A model generated the notes under the pieces. The model saw only the letters and a list, made by a program, of their open reading frames with translations. It was not told where the DNA came from and did no database searches. Below, one piece after another: positions 20,619 to 30,266 of a stretch of 64,000 nucleotides of DNA. Position numbers and translations under genes: made by a program. The DNA is from Ruegeria atlantica (lineage in GTDB: Bacteria; Pseudomonadota; Alphaproteobacteria; Rhodobacterales; Rhodobacteraceae). Each line of letters starts with the position of its first letter. The stretch's first letter is position 1. The stretch is taken from the NCBI RefSeq assembly GCF_013032455.1, contig NZ_WQCF01000004.1, positions 248,001-312,000 on the forward strand, given 5' to 3'.

Positions 20619-22256
20619 TCAACGCTCTGTCAGCTTCAATTCGATCCGGCGGTTCTGCGCGCGGGCTTCGGGCGTATCGGCTGGATTGACGGGTTGGAAC
20701 TCGCCAAAGCCATTGGCCGCCAACCTGTTCGGCGGAATGCCCAGCGCTTCGACCATATAGCGCACGACGGACAACGCCCGCCCCTGGCTAAGCTCCCAAT
20801 TGTCGCGATACCGCCCGGATCCGGCCAAGGGTACGTTGTCCGTGTGGCCGTCAACCCGGATCACCCAGTTCAGACCATCGGGAATTTCAGCCGCGACGCT
20901 GCGCAGTATATTGGCCACTTTCGCGACCTCCTGCTGACCAACCGGAGACAAGACGGCTGACCCGGTATCAAACAACACCTCGGACGAAAAAACGAACCGG
21001 TCACCTTCGATCCGAACGCCTTCCTCGTCGCCCAATACATCCCGCAACCTGCCAAAGAACTCGGACCTGTATCGCTGCAAATCCTCGGCCTGAGCCGCCA
21101 ATTCTTCAGCTTCCGCCTCAAGACGAACACGCTCTGCTTCTTCCAGCAGGCGGCGACGGCGCTCTTCCGAGGCCGCACGGGCCAATGCAGCGTTCAGGTC
21201 TTGGCCCAGCGTCTGGATACGGATATCGGCCGCGGCATTGCGCTCTGCGTAATCGTCCAGCAGGGCCTGCAACCCGCCCAATTGCTCGCGCAGCGCAGCC
21301 ATCTGCTGATTAAGCAACGCAGTTTCGCGCTGCGCTTTTTCGGAAATGGCCTGTTCAGCCGACAATGTGTCACGCGCCACTGCCAACAAGGCCGCCCGTT
21401 CTTCGGCCAAAGTGCGTTGTTGCTGCGCCTCAGCCTGCGCCTCTGTCCGTGCGGCAAGCGCTGCCTCAAGCTGGGCTTTCAGATCTTCTTTCTTCAGTTC
21501 GCCGAACTGCCGCTCCAGCTCCGCTTTGGCGGCCTGTGCCGCCGCCAAAAGTGTCAGTGTTTCTTCGGCCTCTTTACGCTGGGCTTCCAAGGCAAGAGTC
21601 ATCGCCGTCAGCTCGGCATCCGCGTTCTGCAGCCGGTTGCGCAGGTTTTCAGCGGCGGCAGCCTCGGCTAGCTTGGCGGCCTCTTCCGCGCTCAGCTGTT
21701 CTTCAAGCTCGGATATCCGAGTGGTCTGCGCCGCATCACTCTGTTCCAGATCAGCCACGAGGGCTTCTAGCGCTTCTCGTTGGGCCGCGGCCAGGCGGGC
21801 TGCCTCAGTTTGTTCGTCAATTTCAGCCCGGCTTTGTGCCAAAGCCAGGTTCAAAGCGTTCTGCTCGCTCTGCAAGTCGGCAATTTCACCCTGCGCGCGC
21901 TCCTGCGCTAGCAACAGGGCCGCAACCTGAGCTTCGAAATCGGTCAACTGGGTCTGCGCCTGTGCCAGCTCTGTCTCGACTTGATTCAACGTCGAGTTCA
22001 GCACGCCCAGCCGCGCCTGCAACCGGCTGTTTTCCCGTTCCTCTAGCCCCAATGCTCCGGCCAGCGCCGCGACCTCATCTGACAAGGCGCTTAGCTCATC
22101 CTCCTGTCCGGAAATGGTTTCCCGCAGCACGTATTGAACCACCATGAAGATGGTCAGCACAAAGGTCAGCACCATCAAGAGCCCAGTGATGGCATCAACA
22201 AAGCCGGGCCAGACCGAACCCTGAAACCGTTGACCTGTGCGTCGGGAAAGAGCCAT
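20619..22256 (-). CDS. OmpA/MotB-family protein with long periplasmic coiled coil
   Basis: A 545-residue protein with one N-terminal transmembrane helix (about 20-44, DAITGLLMVLTFVLTIFMVV), a very long Ala/Glu/Gln-rich coiled coil (about 50-385), and a C-terminal OmpA-like peptidoglycan-binding domain (VDGHTDNVPL through NRRIELKL). The layout is that of a MotB/TolR-like partner stretched to reach the cell wall. It lies three bases downstream of an ExbB/MotA-type gene, so the pair probably forms a proton-driven inner-membrane complex. Its role is not established. It looks like the conserved alphaproteobacterial pair rather than a flagellar or defence component. Confidence 0.82.
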   Translation of the reverse strand: MALSRRTGQRFQGSVWPGFVDAITGLLMVLTFVLTIFMVVQYVLRETISGQEDELSALSDEVAALAGALGLEERENSRLQARLGVLNSTLNQVETELAQAQTQLTDFEAQVAALLLAQERAQGEIADLQSEQNALNLALAQSRAEIDEQTEAARLAAAQREALEALVADLEQSDAAQTTRISELEEQLSAEEAAKLAEAAAAENLRNRLQNADAELTAMTLALEAQRKEAEETLTLLAAAQAAKAELERQFGELKKEDLKAQLEAALAARTEAQAEAQQQRTLAEERAALLAVARDTLSAEQAISEKAQRETALLNQQMAALREQLGGLQALLDDYAERNAAADIRIQTLGQDLNAALARAASEERRRRLLEEAERVRLEAEAEELAAQAEDLQRYRSEFFGRLRDVLGDEEGVRIEGDRFVFSSEVLFDTGSAVLSPVGQQEVAKVANILRSVAAEIPDGLNWVIRVDGHTDNVPLAGSGRYRDNWELSQGRALSVVRYMVEALGIPPNRLAANGFGEFQPVNPADTPEARAQNRRIELKLTER

Positions 22257-22259
22257 GGA

Positions 22260-23438
22260 TTACTCTCCTTCCGGAGCGGTACGCACAGCGCCTCGGGGTA
22301 ATGTCAGGGCTTTGACCAGCAGTTCGATATCCTTGCGCAGTTCGCTCATGCTTTCCTGACGACCGGCCGAGATTTCTTCGAGGATGCGCAACAATTGAAC
22401 GTCCATCGAGCGCAAACGCATGCGACTTTCAGCGTCGATCCCGTCGCCGCTGCCCTGTTCACGCATGTGATCCAGCAAGGCATCCTGCCCAAGTGCCACC
22501 CGTTCCAAGGCTGCCGTCACACCATCGTTGTTTTCCTGACGCTGGTTCATCTGACCAATCGAATCCGCCAACTGGCCCAACCTGGAAGACACCGAAGCAC
22601 GATCTGCTTCTTGCGCGGCAAACAGATCCTGCAACGCGTTCATCTGTTCGGACATTGCGTCCAGTACAGGTGTCAGTACCGCCAGCTCGGCGCCCCCTTC
22701 GTCACTGGCCGCAAAGCCAACACGCGTGATCGAGGAGAGCCATTCCTCCAACTCACGATAAAATCGGTTTTGCCCGTGACCAGCGAATAACTCCAACAGG
22801 CCGACAATCAGCGACCCGGCCAGACCCAACAGGGACGACCCGAAGGCCACGCCCATGCCCTGTAGCTGTGATTCCAGTCCAACCATCAGGCGGTTGAAGA
22901 CAGCCAGCCCTTCTTCGCCCTCTTGCGGATTGAGGCTGCGGATGGTGTCGACAATCGCCGGAACAGTCGTGGCGAGGCCAAAGAACGTACCCAAAAGACC
23001 CAGATAGATCAGAACGTTGGTGATATAGCGCGTGATCTCGCGCTCTTCTTCGACGCGTTCGGCCACGGAATCCAAAATGGAACGTGTCGAAGTCGAACTG
23101 ATCTGCGATCGCGCACCACGATCGCGCAGCAATGACGCCAAGGGGGCCAGCAATTGTGGCGTGCGCGCATCCTCGCGAACGACACCGCCGACAAAAGCCT
23201 CGATCCAGCGAACCGAGCCAATCAGCTGCGTGACCTGATAGAAACAGGCAAACACGCCGATGACAAACACCAATAGGATAAAGCCGTTCAGGTATGGGTT
23301 GGCCTGAACCACCGGCATCACATATGGCAACGCCATGAACACGCCCAGCCCTGCCAGACCTATTGCGACCAACATCATCACAATCTGACGAATGGGATGC
23401 GAGAATTGGGGTCTCGCGCCCTGATGTGCCTGCGCCAT
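22260..23438 (-). CDS. MotA/TolQ/ExbB-type proton channel family protein
   Basis: A 392-residue membrane protein. Hydrophobic segments lie at about 18-40, 48-68, 145-165 and 198-220, with the MotA/ExbB core around YLGLLGTFFGLATTVPAIV and GVAFGSSLLGLAGSLIVG. A C-terminal cytoplasmic region of about 150 residues is helical and charged. It is the first gene of a two-gene unit with the OmpA-like coiled-coil protein. By homology the pair should use proton flow to move the periplasmic arm; the process it serves is unknown. Confidence 0.82.
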   Translation of the reverse strand: MAQAHQGARPQFSHPIRQIVMMLVAIGLAGLGVFMALPYVMPVVQANPYLNGFILLVFVIGVFACFYQVTQLIGSVRWIEAFVGGVVREDARTPQLLAPLASLLRDRGARSQISSTSTRSILDSVAERVEEEREITRYITNVLIYLGLLGTFFGLATTVPAIVDTIRSLNPQEGEEGLAVFNRLMVGLESQLQGMGVAFGSSLLGLAGSLIVGLLELFAGHGQNRFYRELEEWLSSITRVGFAASDEGGAELAVLTPVLDAMSEQMNALQDLFAAQEADRASVSSRLGQLADSIGQMNQRQENNDGVTAALERVALGQDALLDHMREQGSGDGIDAESRMRLRSMDVQLLRILEEISAGRQESMSELRKDIELLVKALTLPRGAVRTAPEGE

Positions 23439-23507
23439 GCGCGTCGTTCCCGGTTTTTATCTGCTCTGGGCTGAATCTAGCGAAAATCCGCCGGTGACGC
23501 CAAGGGT

Positions 23508-24038
23508 TTATGCGGTAATGTTACGCACCCGTTGCGCCAACCACTCAAGATCGGGGTCGTGTAGGTCAATCTCGGCCAGATGTTCGGTGGTATTATACAG
23601 GTATTCGGTATTTGGCCCGCGCCCGCCAACCGCATGCGCGATGATCTGGGCCTGTTCCTCAAGTGGCATGCCACCGCAATACTGCACGTGGTCAGCATCA
23701 ATCACATAGGTCACCGCGTTGACCACCTCGCCGTTGTCCAGATGCACATCCAGCATCTTCTCGATATAGGCAGAAGAAATCAACTCGCGCTCGCGAAGCT
23801 CGTGCAGGGTGCGGTCTTCGTGACCGGCTTCGACCGCCAGCGCCAGACCTGTACAATGCGAGTCATCTTGCTCATCTAGCGCCAGAACCAGTCCGGGATG
23901 ATCTTCGGTACCGCGGTGATGGATCGAGCTCATGCAAAAGGATCGGGCATAGCCATGCAACGTAGCACGTTCGCTGCGGGCCACCGGAAAGCCCGGATTC
24001 CACAGCAGCGATCCATATCCGAAAACCCACATCGTCAT
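23508..24038 (-). CDS. ChaC-type gamma-glutamylcyclotransferase
   Basis: A 176-residue ChaC/GGCT-family enzyme. The substrate-binding loop is VFGYGSLLWNPGF at the N-terminus, and the conserved ELISSAYIEKML region supplies the catalytic Glu. ChaC enzymes release 5-oxoproline and Cys-Gly from glutathione in the cytoplasm. The ATG at 24038 gives the standard MTMWVFGYGS start; the upstream part of the ORF overlaps the leader of the divergent DUF2125 gene. Confidence 0.9.
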   Translation of the reverse strand: MTMWVFGYGSLLWNPGFPVARSERATLHGYARSFCMSSIHHRGTEDHPGLVLALDEQDDSHCTGLALAVEAGHEDRTLHELRERELISSAYIEKMLDVHLDNGEVVNAVTYVIDADHVQYCGGMPLEEQAQIIAHAVGGRGPNTEYLYNTTEHLAEIDLHDPDLEWLAQRVRNITA

Positions 24039-24105
24039 AGCACTGGTCCTTGCCCGTTTGCGCCTATAAACATCAAAACCAAGGTGGGAAAAAGGGCGAA
24101 CTGCC

Positions 24106-25107
24106 ATGCGCAGCCTGATACGAGTTGTCATATTCATAGTTGTGATCTGGAGCGCCTATTGGTTCGTCGCCGGTTTCGGGCTGCGCAATGCGATCACCGC
24201 GTGGTTCGACGCGCAGCAGGACCGGGGTTGGCAGGCCGAATTCTCGGACGCCGAGACAGCCGGATACCCGTTTCACCACGTGACTCGCCTGAACAGCCCG
24301 GCGTTGGCCGATCCGGTGAACGGCACCGCCTGGAGCGCCGACTGGATCGAATTCCAAAGCCCTGCAATCTGGCCCGGTCGTCAGGTGTTGCGGTTCGCCG
24401 ATACGCCCCAGCGGCTATCCTACTACGATCAGACGGCCACCATCGAGGCCAACGATCTGCAGGCCGAATTGCAACTGCAGCCGGGCGTCGCACTTGTGCT
24501 GGAAAAGATGGCGCTCACCAGCGGAGCGTGGTCGATCGCTGACGAAACCGAGGCGCTGGCCGCCGGCGACACGTTGGCCCTTGTGATGGAACAGACGGCC
24601 ACCCCCGAAGCTTACGTGATCAGCGCCCGGGTTGACGGCTTCACACCCGGAGACGAATTACGCGACCTGATGCGGTCAGCCACCACACTGCCGCAGGCAT
24701 TTGACACGCTGGAACTGGACATGACAGCCACGTTCGACAAGGTCTGGGACCGGTCCGCCTTAGAGCAGAGCAGACCACAACTGGTCGAGATCGACCTGCG
24801 ACTGGCCGAAATCAAGTGGGGCTCGCTGCGATTGTTTGCGGCCGGAGAGTTGGACATCGACGCGCAGGGCATTCCAACTGGAGAGATTGCAATCCGGGCC
24901 GAGAATTGGCGGGACATGATCGCCATGGCCAACGCAGCAGGTGCCCTGCCCGATCAGGCCGTCGACACAGTAACACGGGCACTGAACTTTATGGCCGGTC
25001 TAGGTGGCAATCCGAATGCGCTGGATTTGCAGCTGAATTTCCGTGACGGATTTGTGGCATTGGGACCACTGCCTCTTGGCCCTGCCCCGCGCCTGATCCT
25101 GCGTTAA
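24106..25107 (+). CDS. DUF2125 domain-containing protein
   Basis: A 333-residue protein with an N-terminal membrane anchor or signal segment (RVVIFIVVIWSAYWFVAGF, about 6-24) followed by a DUF2125-type body. It has the conserved AGYPFHHVTRL and repeated beta-strand segments like those of AsmA/LptC-related envelope proteins. Function unknown; common in Rhodobacterales. It converges on the extensin-like gene, overlapping by four bases at the stops. Confidence 0.8.
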   Translation: MRSLIRVVIFIVVIWSAYWFVAGFGLRNAITAWFDAQQDRGWQAEFSDAETAGYPFHHVTRLNSPALADPVNGTAWSADWIEFQSPAIWPGRQVLRFADTPQRLSYYDQTATIEANDLQAELQLQPGVALVLEKMALTSGAWSIADETEALAAGDTLALVMEQTATPEAYVISARVDGFTPGDELRDLMRSATTLPQAFDTLELDMTATFDKVWDRSALEQSRPQLVEIDLRLAEIKWGSLRLFAAGELDIDAQGIPTGEIAIRAENWRDMIAMANAAGALPDQAVDTVTRALNFMAGLGGNPNALDLQLNFRDGFVALGPLPLGPAPRLILR

Positions 25108-25934
25108 CGACAGTAAGGTCCGCGGCGATGGCGTGCCGTGTCCAGATGGAAATGATCGCGGTGAAAGCGATCCGCATTTGGCCCCAGTACTGTGCCAAAC
25201 GGGCCGCACGCCCCGCGCCAGACCTTGGTCAATTGGCGCTTAGAAGGGTTCTTGCGCCAGCCATTCAGAACGGTCACGACTTCTCCGTCAGCCATTTTGA
25301 AGCCTGATATATCTATCGCACGGCCTTTACCGTGTTCAGAAATCTTGGCCCCTTTTTGGTTATTCCGGGTCCGGCATGCGTAGTGGGCGGCAACCTGAAT
25401 CTCGGCCACCGGCCCGCGCCGTTTGAAGGTGGGTTTAACTGTCTTGTCGACCCATTTGTTCAACGCAATAGCCGTGCCGCAATCCATGGTCGACGGACGG
25501 CTGAGCGCCACACCTGAAACCGAGGTGACCTGAACCGCGTCCTTAATCCCGCATGCCTTGATTCTGCCGGGCACGTTGCCGACGGGTTTGCCCTGAATGT
25601 CGATGTCTCCACAGACCGAACCTTTGCGCAGCTTGCGTTTTTTAAACAACGCTTCCTGTTCCACCGCTTTTGGTCGAAGGTAGGGCATCAGCGAAGTGTC
25701 CGGCCCCAGCAGAGGTAAATCTGAAGGACGCGCGGCAAACGCCAGAACCTGCTGCGACACCGGGCGCAGCTCTGGTCGAATTTCCGCATTGGGTGCCGAT
25801 GCGGAACTTGGCAATACGGGCTCTACTGGGGTTCGTGCCACGGGAACCAGAGATTGATCCAGAGGTGCCGCGATGGCTGCTGTGGCGCTGAAAGCCAGGC
25901 AGCCAATCATCATGCCCTTCCAAACGCGCCTCAT
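25104..25934 (-). CDS. Extensin-like C-terminal domain protein, exported
   Basis: A 276-residue protein with a signal peptide (about 1-22, ending ATAAIAA) and an extensin-like_C domain. The signature is visible in KISEHGKGRAIDISGF and FHRDHFHLD, His/Asp motifs resembling a zinc peptidase of the LAS/D-Ala-D-Ala carboxypeptidase type. The middle is Pro-rich. A cell-wall role is inferred. It is the last gene of a hisC-tyrC-extensin unit (four-base overlap with tyrC). Confidence 0.86.
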   Translation of the reverse strand: MRRVWKGMMIGCLAFSATAAIAAPLDQSLVPVARTPVEPVLPSSASAPNAEIRPELRPVSQQVLAFAARPSDLPLLGPDTSLMPYLRPKAVEQEALFKKRKLRKGSVCGDIDIQGKPVGNVPGRIKACGIKDAVQVTSVSGVALSRPSTMDCGTAIALNKWVDKTVKPTFKRRGPVAEIQVAAHYACRTRNNQKGAKISEHGKGRAIDISGFKMADGEVVTVLNGWRKNPSKRQLTKVWRGACGPFGTVLGPNADRFHRDHFHLDTARHRRGPYCR

Positions 25935-26851
25935 GAGCTTACTTTTCCCCGTCCGAAATCAGGCGCATCCGTATCCTGCCCCGCGTCGATGATTCCGCGA
26001 CGGATCGCGCGCGTGTGGGTGAAATAGTTGAACAGATGCTCACCGTCGCCTGTACGGATGGCCCGCTGCAAGGCGAACAGCTCTTCAGTGAAACGCCCAA
26101 GGATTTCCAGCGTAGCGTCTTTATTGGTCAGAAATACGTCACGCCACATGGTCGGGTCCGAGGCCGCGATCCGTGTGAAATCCCGGAAACCGGCAGCGGA
26201 GTATTTGATCACCTCGCTATCGGTGACGCGGCGCAGGTCGTCGGCGACACCGACCATCGTATACGCAATCAGGTGTGGCGCATGGGACGTCACCGCCAGA
26301 ACCAGATCATGGTGATCCGCGTCCATCTCATCCACATTCGCGCCCATGCCCTCCCACAGCGCGCGCAGGCGGGCAATGGCATCAGGGTCCGAGCCTTCTA
26401 CCGGCACCAGCAAGCACCAGCGATTGTCGAACAACTCGGCAAACCCGGATTTGGGACCAGAATGCTCGGTCCCAGCAAGCGGGTGTGCGGGAATGAAGTG
26501 CACGCCTTCGGGGATATGCGGCGAGACCGCCTGAATCACGTGGCGTTTAACCGAACCCACATCCGTCACCGTCGCACCCGTCTTCAATACCGGCGCGATA
26601 TCTGCTGCAACCGTGCCCATAGCACCGACAGGCACGCAAAGAACAACCAGATCAGCGCCTTCAACAGCCTCTTGTGCCGTATCACAGACGCGATCGCATA
26701 AACCAATCCGACGGGCGGTGTCTCGCGTGGCTTCAGACCGGGCATAGCCGGTAACCTCACCTGCAAGGCCCGAGCGTTTGATTGCCCAGAACATGGACGA
26801 CGCGATCAGGCCTAGCCCGATCAACGCGACGCGGTCGTACACCTGGCTCAT
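25931..26851 (-). CDS. tyrC: Prephenate/arogenate dehydrogenase
   Basis: A 306-residue TyrA-family oxidoreductase that oxidatively decarboxylates prephenate or arogenate in tyrosine synthesis. The NAD(P) Rossmann start [11 protein letters not shown] and the catalytic-His segment [14 protein letters not shown] are clear. There is no chorismate-mutase domain. It overlaps hisC by four bases. HisC-type aminotransferases can also act on aromatic keto acids, so the coupling with hisC fits tyrosine and phenylalanine synthesis. Prephenate versus arogenate preference cannot be told from sequence. Confidence 0.92.
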   Translation of the reverse strand: MSQVYDRVALIGLGLIASSMFWAIKRSGLAGEVTGYARSEATRDTARRIGLCDRVCDTAQEAVEGADLVVLCVPVGAMGTVAADIAPVLKTGATVTDVGSVKRHVIQAVSPHIPEGVHFIPAHPLAGTEHSGPKSGFAELFDNRWCLLVPVEGSDPDAIARLRALWEGMGANVDEMDADHHDLVLAVTSHAPHLIAYTMVGVADDLRRVTDSEVIKYSAAGFRDFTRIAASDPTMWRDVFLTNKDATLEILGRFTEELFALQRAIRTGDGEHLFNYFTHTRAIRRGIIDAGQDTDAPDFGRGKVSS

Positions 26852-27933
26852 GCGGCACCCCCTTTGAACTTAGTAATTACCGCAACGACGCGGCGGCAGG
26901 CTTCCTCATCACCGACGGTGATCCGCAGGGCATTTGGCAGGTTGTACCCCGCCACGCGACGCACGATCAGACCCTGAGTTTTGAGGTAATCGTCACAAGC
27001 CTCAGCCTCGGCCTGATCCGAGAAACGGGCGAGGATGAAATTGGTACAGGACGTATCTGACGGTACGCCGATCTTGCCCAATTCTTCGGACAACCACACA
27101 CGCAGGCGCGCGTTTTCAGCCTGACAGAAGGTCAGGAATTCCACATCCTTCACCGCTGCCTCTGCCGCCGCCAACGCGGTTAGCGACAGGTTGAACGGCT
27201 GGCGTACCCTGTTCAGAACGTCGATGATCGGCTGCGTCGCGTAACCCCAACCGACACGCATGCCGCCCAAACCGTAAACCTTCGAAAAGGTCCGGGTCAT
27301 CATCACGTTCTCGAACCGATCCACCAGCGATGCACCGCCGTCGAATCCGTCGACAAACTCGGCATAAGCCCCGTCGATTACCACAAGGCAGGTCTCGGGC
27401 AGAGCCTCGGCCAACCGCACCAGTTCTACCTCGGAGATCATGGTCGACGTCGGGTTGCCCGGATTGGTCACGAACACGATCCGGGTTTGTTCGGTCACCG
27501 CAGCAAGGATGTTGTCGACATCCACATGCCGGTCCCGCTCGGGCACCATGATCGGGGTCGCACCGGCCATGCGAGCGATGATCGGGTACATGGAAAATCC
27601 ATGCTCGGTATATATCACCTCATCCCCCGGCCCGGCATAGGCCTGAGCGATGAATTGCAGCACTTCGTCACTGCCTACGCCGCAGATGATCCGTGCTGGG
27701 TCCAAATTGTGGCGTTCGCCAATCGCAGCCCGCAGGCTGGCATGGTCGGTGCTGGGATAGCGATGAAGGGTGGCGGCACTTTCGCGCACGGCCTCTATCG
27801 CCTTAGGACTGGGGCCGAACGGGTTTTCATTCGAGCTGAGCTTGATCACATGCTCGACCCCGGCCACATGCGACTGACCGCCCTGATACAGCGCGATGTC
27901 CATAATGCCGGGTTGAGGGGTGATCTTGTTCAT
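26848..27933 (-). CDS. hisC: Histidinol-phosphate aminotransferase
   Basis: A 361-residue fold-type I PLP aminotransferase of histidine synthesis. It shows [13 protein letters not shown] at the N-terminus, NPGNPT for cofactor contacts and the PLP lysine in [10 protein letters not shown]. It heads a unit with tyrC and the extensin-like gene, far from the hisS-hisZ-hisG cluster at 43-46 kb. Location beside tyrC suggests it may also serve as the aromatic aminotransferase. Confidence 0.93.
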   Translation of the reverse strand: MNKITPQPGIMDIALYQGGQSHVAGVEHVIKLSSNENPFGPSPKAIEAVRESAATLHRYPSTDHASLRAAIGERHNLDPARIICGVGSDEVLQFIAQAYAGPGDEVIYTEHGFSMYPIIARMAGATPIMVPERDRHVDVDNILAAVTEQTRIVFVTNPGNPTSTMISEVELVRLAEALPETCLVVIDGAYAEFVDGFDGGASLVDRFENVMMTRTFSKVYGLGGMRVGWGYATQPIIDVLNRVRQPFNLSLTALAAAEAAVKDVEFLTFCQAENARLRVWLSEELGKIGVPSDTSCTNFILARFSDQAEAEACDDYLKTQGLIVRRVAGYNLPNALRITVGDEEACRRVVAVITKFKGGAA

Positions 27934-27998
27934 AAGAGGCTCCGTTGATTGGGGCCTCTCATACCTGTCTCAACGCGTTGAGAAAAGCGGCAATTCCG

Positions 27999-29414
27999 TC
28001 ACGCCGCTTTGAAGCGGGCCGTCGCCGGGTCGGCGCTGTAATATGGCGCGAACTCTTCGGTTCGGCGCGACAGGTCGTTGACACTGTCGATGATGAACTG
28101 AACAGTCTCCTCGCTCATCAGATACGAGAAGTTCAGCCGCACCCAGCCGGGTTTTTTCATCTCTTCACCAGCAGACAGCGCAGTGTGCAACTCCTCCGAC
28201 ATTTCGCGGTCGATCCCCAGCAACCGGTGTGCATACGGGCCGGCGCAGGCACATCCGCCACGCGCTTGAATGCCGTAGATATCGCTGAGCATCCGTGTGA
28301 ACAGCTGTTGATGCACCGGCTCACCGGAATTGTCCCGCACGAGGAAGGAATAGATCGGAAGACGATGCGGGTTATCCGTGCCCAACAACGTCAAATTGGG
28401 ATTGTCCCCCCATCCTTCCAGCGCCATGCGATTGTATTGCGCCTCTCGGCAGGCGATTTCATCGGTGCCCACAGCATCCTTGACCATGAAAGCCAGCGCA
28501 GCGCGGATGTCGCCAATTACATTGGGTGTTCCGGCCTCTTCGCGCGCTGCCAAATCCTCACTGTAATCATGCCGCCAGGGAGAGACGAAACTGACCGTAC
28601 CGCCACCGGGCCAGCTGGGGCATGTGCGCTTTACCACATTCTGATTCACGACCAGCACGCCAGACGCGCCAGGCCCGCCGGGGAACTTATGCGGAGAGAC
28701 CACGATCGCGTCCTTACGAGCATCCTCAGGCCCCATATCCATCGGCAAATATGGTCCGCCACCAGCATAGTCCCAGACCGAAACCGCGCCATGTGCCTTG
28801 AGCAACCGTGTGATCGGATTCGGGTCCGTTATGATGCCAGTCACGTTGGATGCCGCAGAAAATGAACCGATGATCAGATCGGAAGTAGCATGGTCCTCCA
28901 ACATCCGTTCCAGAACGGCAAGATCAACACCACCATCGGGTGCTTCGGGAATTTCGATCACACGCGCCTTGCTTTCCCGCCAGGGCAAGATGTTCGAGTG
29001 ATGTTCATACGGGCCGATCAAAACGACCGGCCGGTCAGCCGCTTCCACTCCCAACAAGCTGACCAGCCGGTTTAGACCCGCAGTGGCGCCGGACCCGGTG
29101 AAGATCACCGCGTCCGCTCCCTTCGCACCAACGATGCGGGCTATCTCTGCGCGAGCTTCACGGCGTAACCGGGTCATGAAAGATCCGCAATATGAAGCCT
29201 CGGTATGACTGTTAGCATAGAATGGCAACACCTGTTCGGCCACAAAATCTTCAACCTGCCGCAGCGCACGGCCCGAAGCGACGTAATCCGCGTAAACCAG
29301 CGGCACGTCTCCATGCAGGCCTGGGATCAGAACATTCTCTCCGATCAGCCCATCGCGCAGGCTTGAATTGCGAGCGGCGGATCGAATGTTTTCGCGAAAT
29401 TTGGACAGGGTCAT
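27999..29414 (-). CDS. Class V aminotransferase (cysteine desulfurase-like)
   Basis: A 471-residue PLP enzyme of the class V fold, longer than NifS/IscS (about 400). The Schiff-base lysine lies in SPHKFPGGPG and a cysteine in GGCACAGPY occupies the place of the desulfurase catalytic loop. Family membership is sure but the reaction is not: desulfurase, selenocysteine lyase or another beta-eliminating activity are possible. The divergent Lrp-type regulator 100 bases away suggests amino-acid-responsive control. Confidence 0.82.
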   Translation of the reverse strand: MTLSKFRENIRSAARNSSLRDGLIGENVLIPGLHGDVPLVYADYVASGRALRQVEDFVAEQVLPFYANSHTEASYCGSFMTRLRREARAEIARIVGAKGADAVIFTGSGATAGLNRLVSLLGVEAADRPVVLIGPYEHHSNILPWRESKARVIEIPEAPDGGVDLAVLERMLEDHATSDLIIGSFSAASNVTGIITDPNPITRLLKAHGAVSVWDYAGGGPYLPMDMGPEDARKDAIVVSPHKFPGGPGASGVLVVNQNVVKRTCPSWPGGGTVSFVSPWRHDYSEDLAAREEAGTPNVIGDIRAALAFMVKDAVGTDEIACREAQYNRMALEGWGDNPNLTLLGTDNPHRLPIYSFLVRDNSGEPVHQQLFTRMLSDIYGIQARGGCACAGPYAHRLLGIDREMSEELHTALSAGEEMKKPGWVRLNFSYLMSEETVQFIIDSVNDLSRRTEEFAPYYSADPATARFKAA

Positions 29415-29468
29415 GATAGGGCCTCCATACTGCTCCTTTTATTATGATTGGATACACCCGAGGAAACT

Positions 29469-29486
29469 CCATCTATCTTTTGATGG
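29469..29486. promoter_or_regulatory. Inverted repeat in the Lrp/class V aminotransferase divergent region
   Basis: CCATC and GATGG arms separated by eight AT-rich bases lie between the two divergent genes, about 30 bases before the regulator start. An AT-rich imperfect repeat of this kind is what Lrp/AsnC proteins often bind; binding is inference only. Confidence 0.3.
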
Positions 29487-29517
29487 TTTTCCAATTTTTT
29501 GTGTCATATGATTAGAT

Positions 29518-29979
29518 ATGGCGAAAAAAATAGATCATATTGACAAAAGCATCCTGCGTGAACTGCAAACGGATGCCACGCTGTCCCAACGCGAATTGGC
29601 GGATCGGGTCGGGCTATCACAAAACGCCTGCTGGCGTCGCCTCAAGGCGTTGAATGACGATGGTGTGATCATCGGCTCAACCGCGCGAATCGCGCGCGAG
29701 GAATTGGGGCTGAGCCTTGTGGTGTTTGTCATGCTTCGCACGCGGCATCATTCCGCCGATTGGCTACAAGCCTTTCGCAGCCATGTCCTGACCATCCCCG
29801 AGGTGGTGGATTTCCATCGCATCGGCGGTGACTATGACTATCAATTGAAAGTCGTCACGCAGGACATGGCCTCATACGACAAGGTCTATCAACGCCTCAT
29901 CGAAAAGGTCGAGTTGGACAGCGTGACCTCGTACTTTGCAATGGAAGCCATAGCCGAAGGGCGACCGTTGCCTATCTGA
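29518..29979 (+). CDS. Lrp/AsnC family transcriptional regulator
   Basis: A 153-residue regulator with an N-terminal AsnC-type helix-turn-helix (DKSILRELQTDATLSQREL, then LSQNACWRRLKALNDDGVI) and a C-terminal RAM ligand-binding domain (VVDFHRIGGDYDYQLKVV). Divergent from the class V aminotransferase, its most likely target. Ribosome-binding signal is weak and the leader very AT-rich. Confidence 0.92.
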   Translation: MAKKIDHIDKSILRELQTDATLSQRELADRVGLSQNACWRRLKALNDDGVIIGSTARIAREELGLSLVVFVMLRTRHHSADWLQAFRSHVLTIPEVVDFHRIGGDYDYQLKVVTQDMASYDKVYQRLIEKVELDSVTSYFAMEAIAEGRPLPI

Positions 29980-30212
29980 TCAGGTCCTAAACAAGGAACG
30001 GTTTTCGCGGAATTGAGAAAAGCAATCCGACGAAATGCTCCGAGCCTTAGTGACGGCCGGACATCCAGATCCGCGTCAACCCAGCCCACCGCGCCATTGT
30101 ATCAGTCCCAGCAAAAAGTCAGCGCTGGATTAGCTCAACGACCCCAGCCTGAGAAATCTTCACGTTCTACGGAAACGCAGGCGCTTCGGACATCAATTTG
30201 CTTGGCTGAAAC

Positions 30213-30239
30213 GAAAAGAGCCGCGCTTGTCAGCGCGGC
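30213..30239 (-). terminator. Intrinsic terminator after rpsD
   Basis: Perfect eight-pair stem GCCGCGCT / AGCGCGGC with a four-base loop, followed on the minus strand by CTCTTTTC, about 30 bases past the rpsD stop. Confidence 0.8.
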
Positions 30240-30266
30240 CCTGAATTTCAATCGGATCAGCGAAGA

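Noticed and set aside
20619..23438. Zorya-type anti-phage system (ZorA/ZorB)
   Set aside because: The pair has MotA-like and OmpA-like parts, but no ZorC, ZorD or ZorE homologue is adjacent; the neighbours are housekeeping genes.
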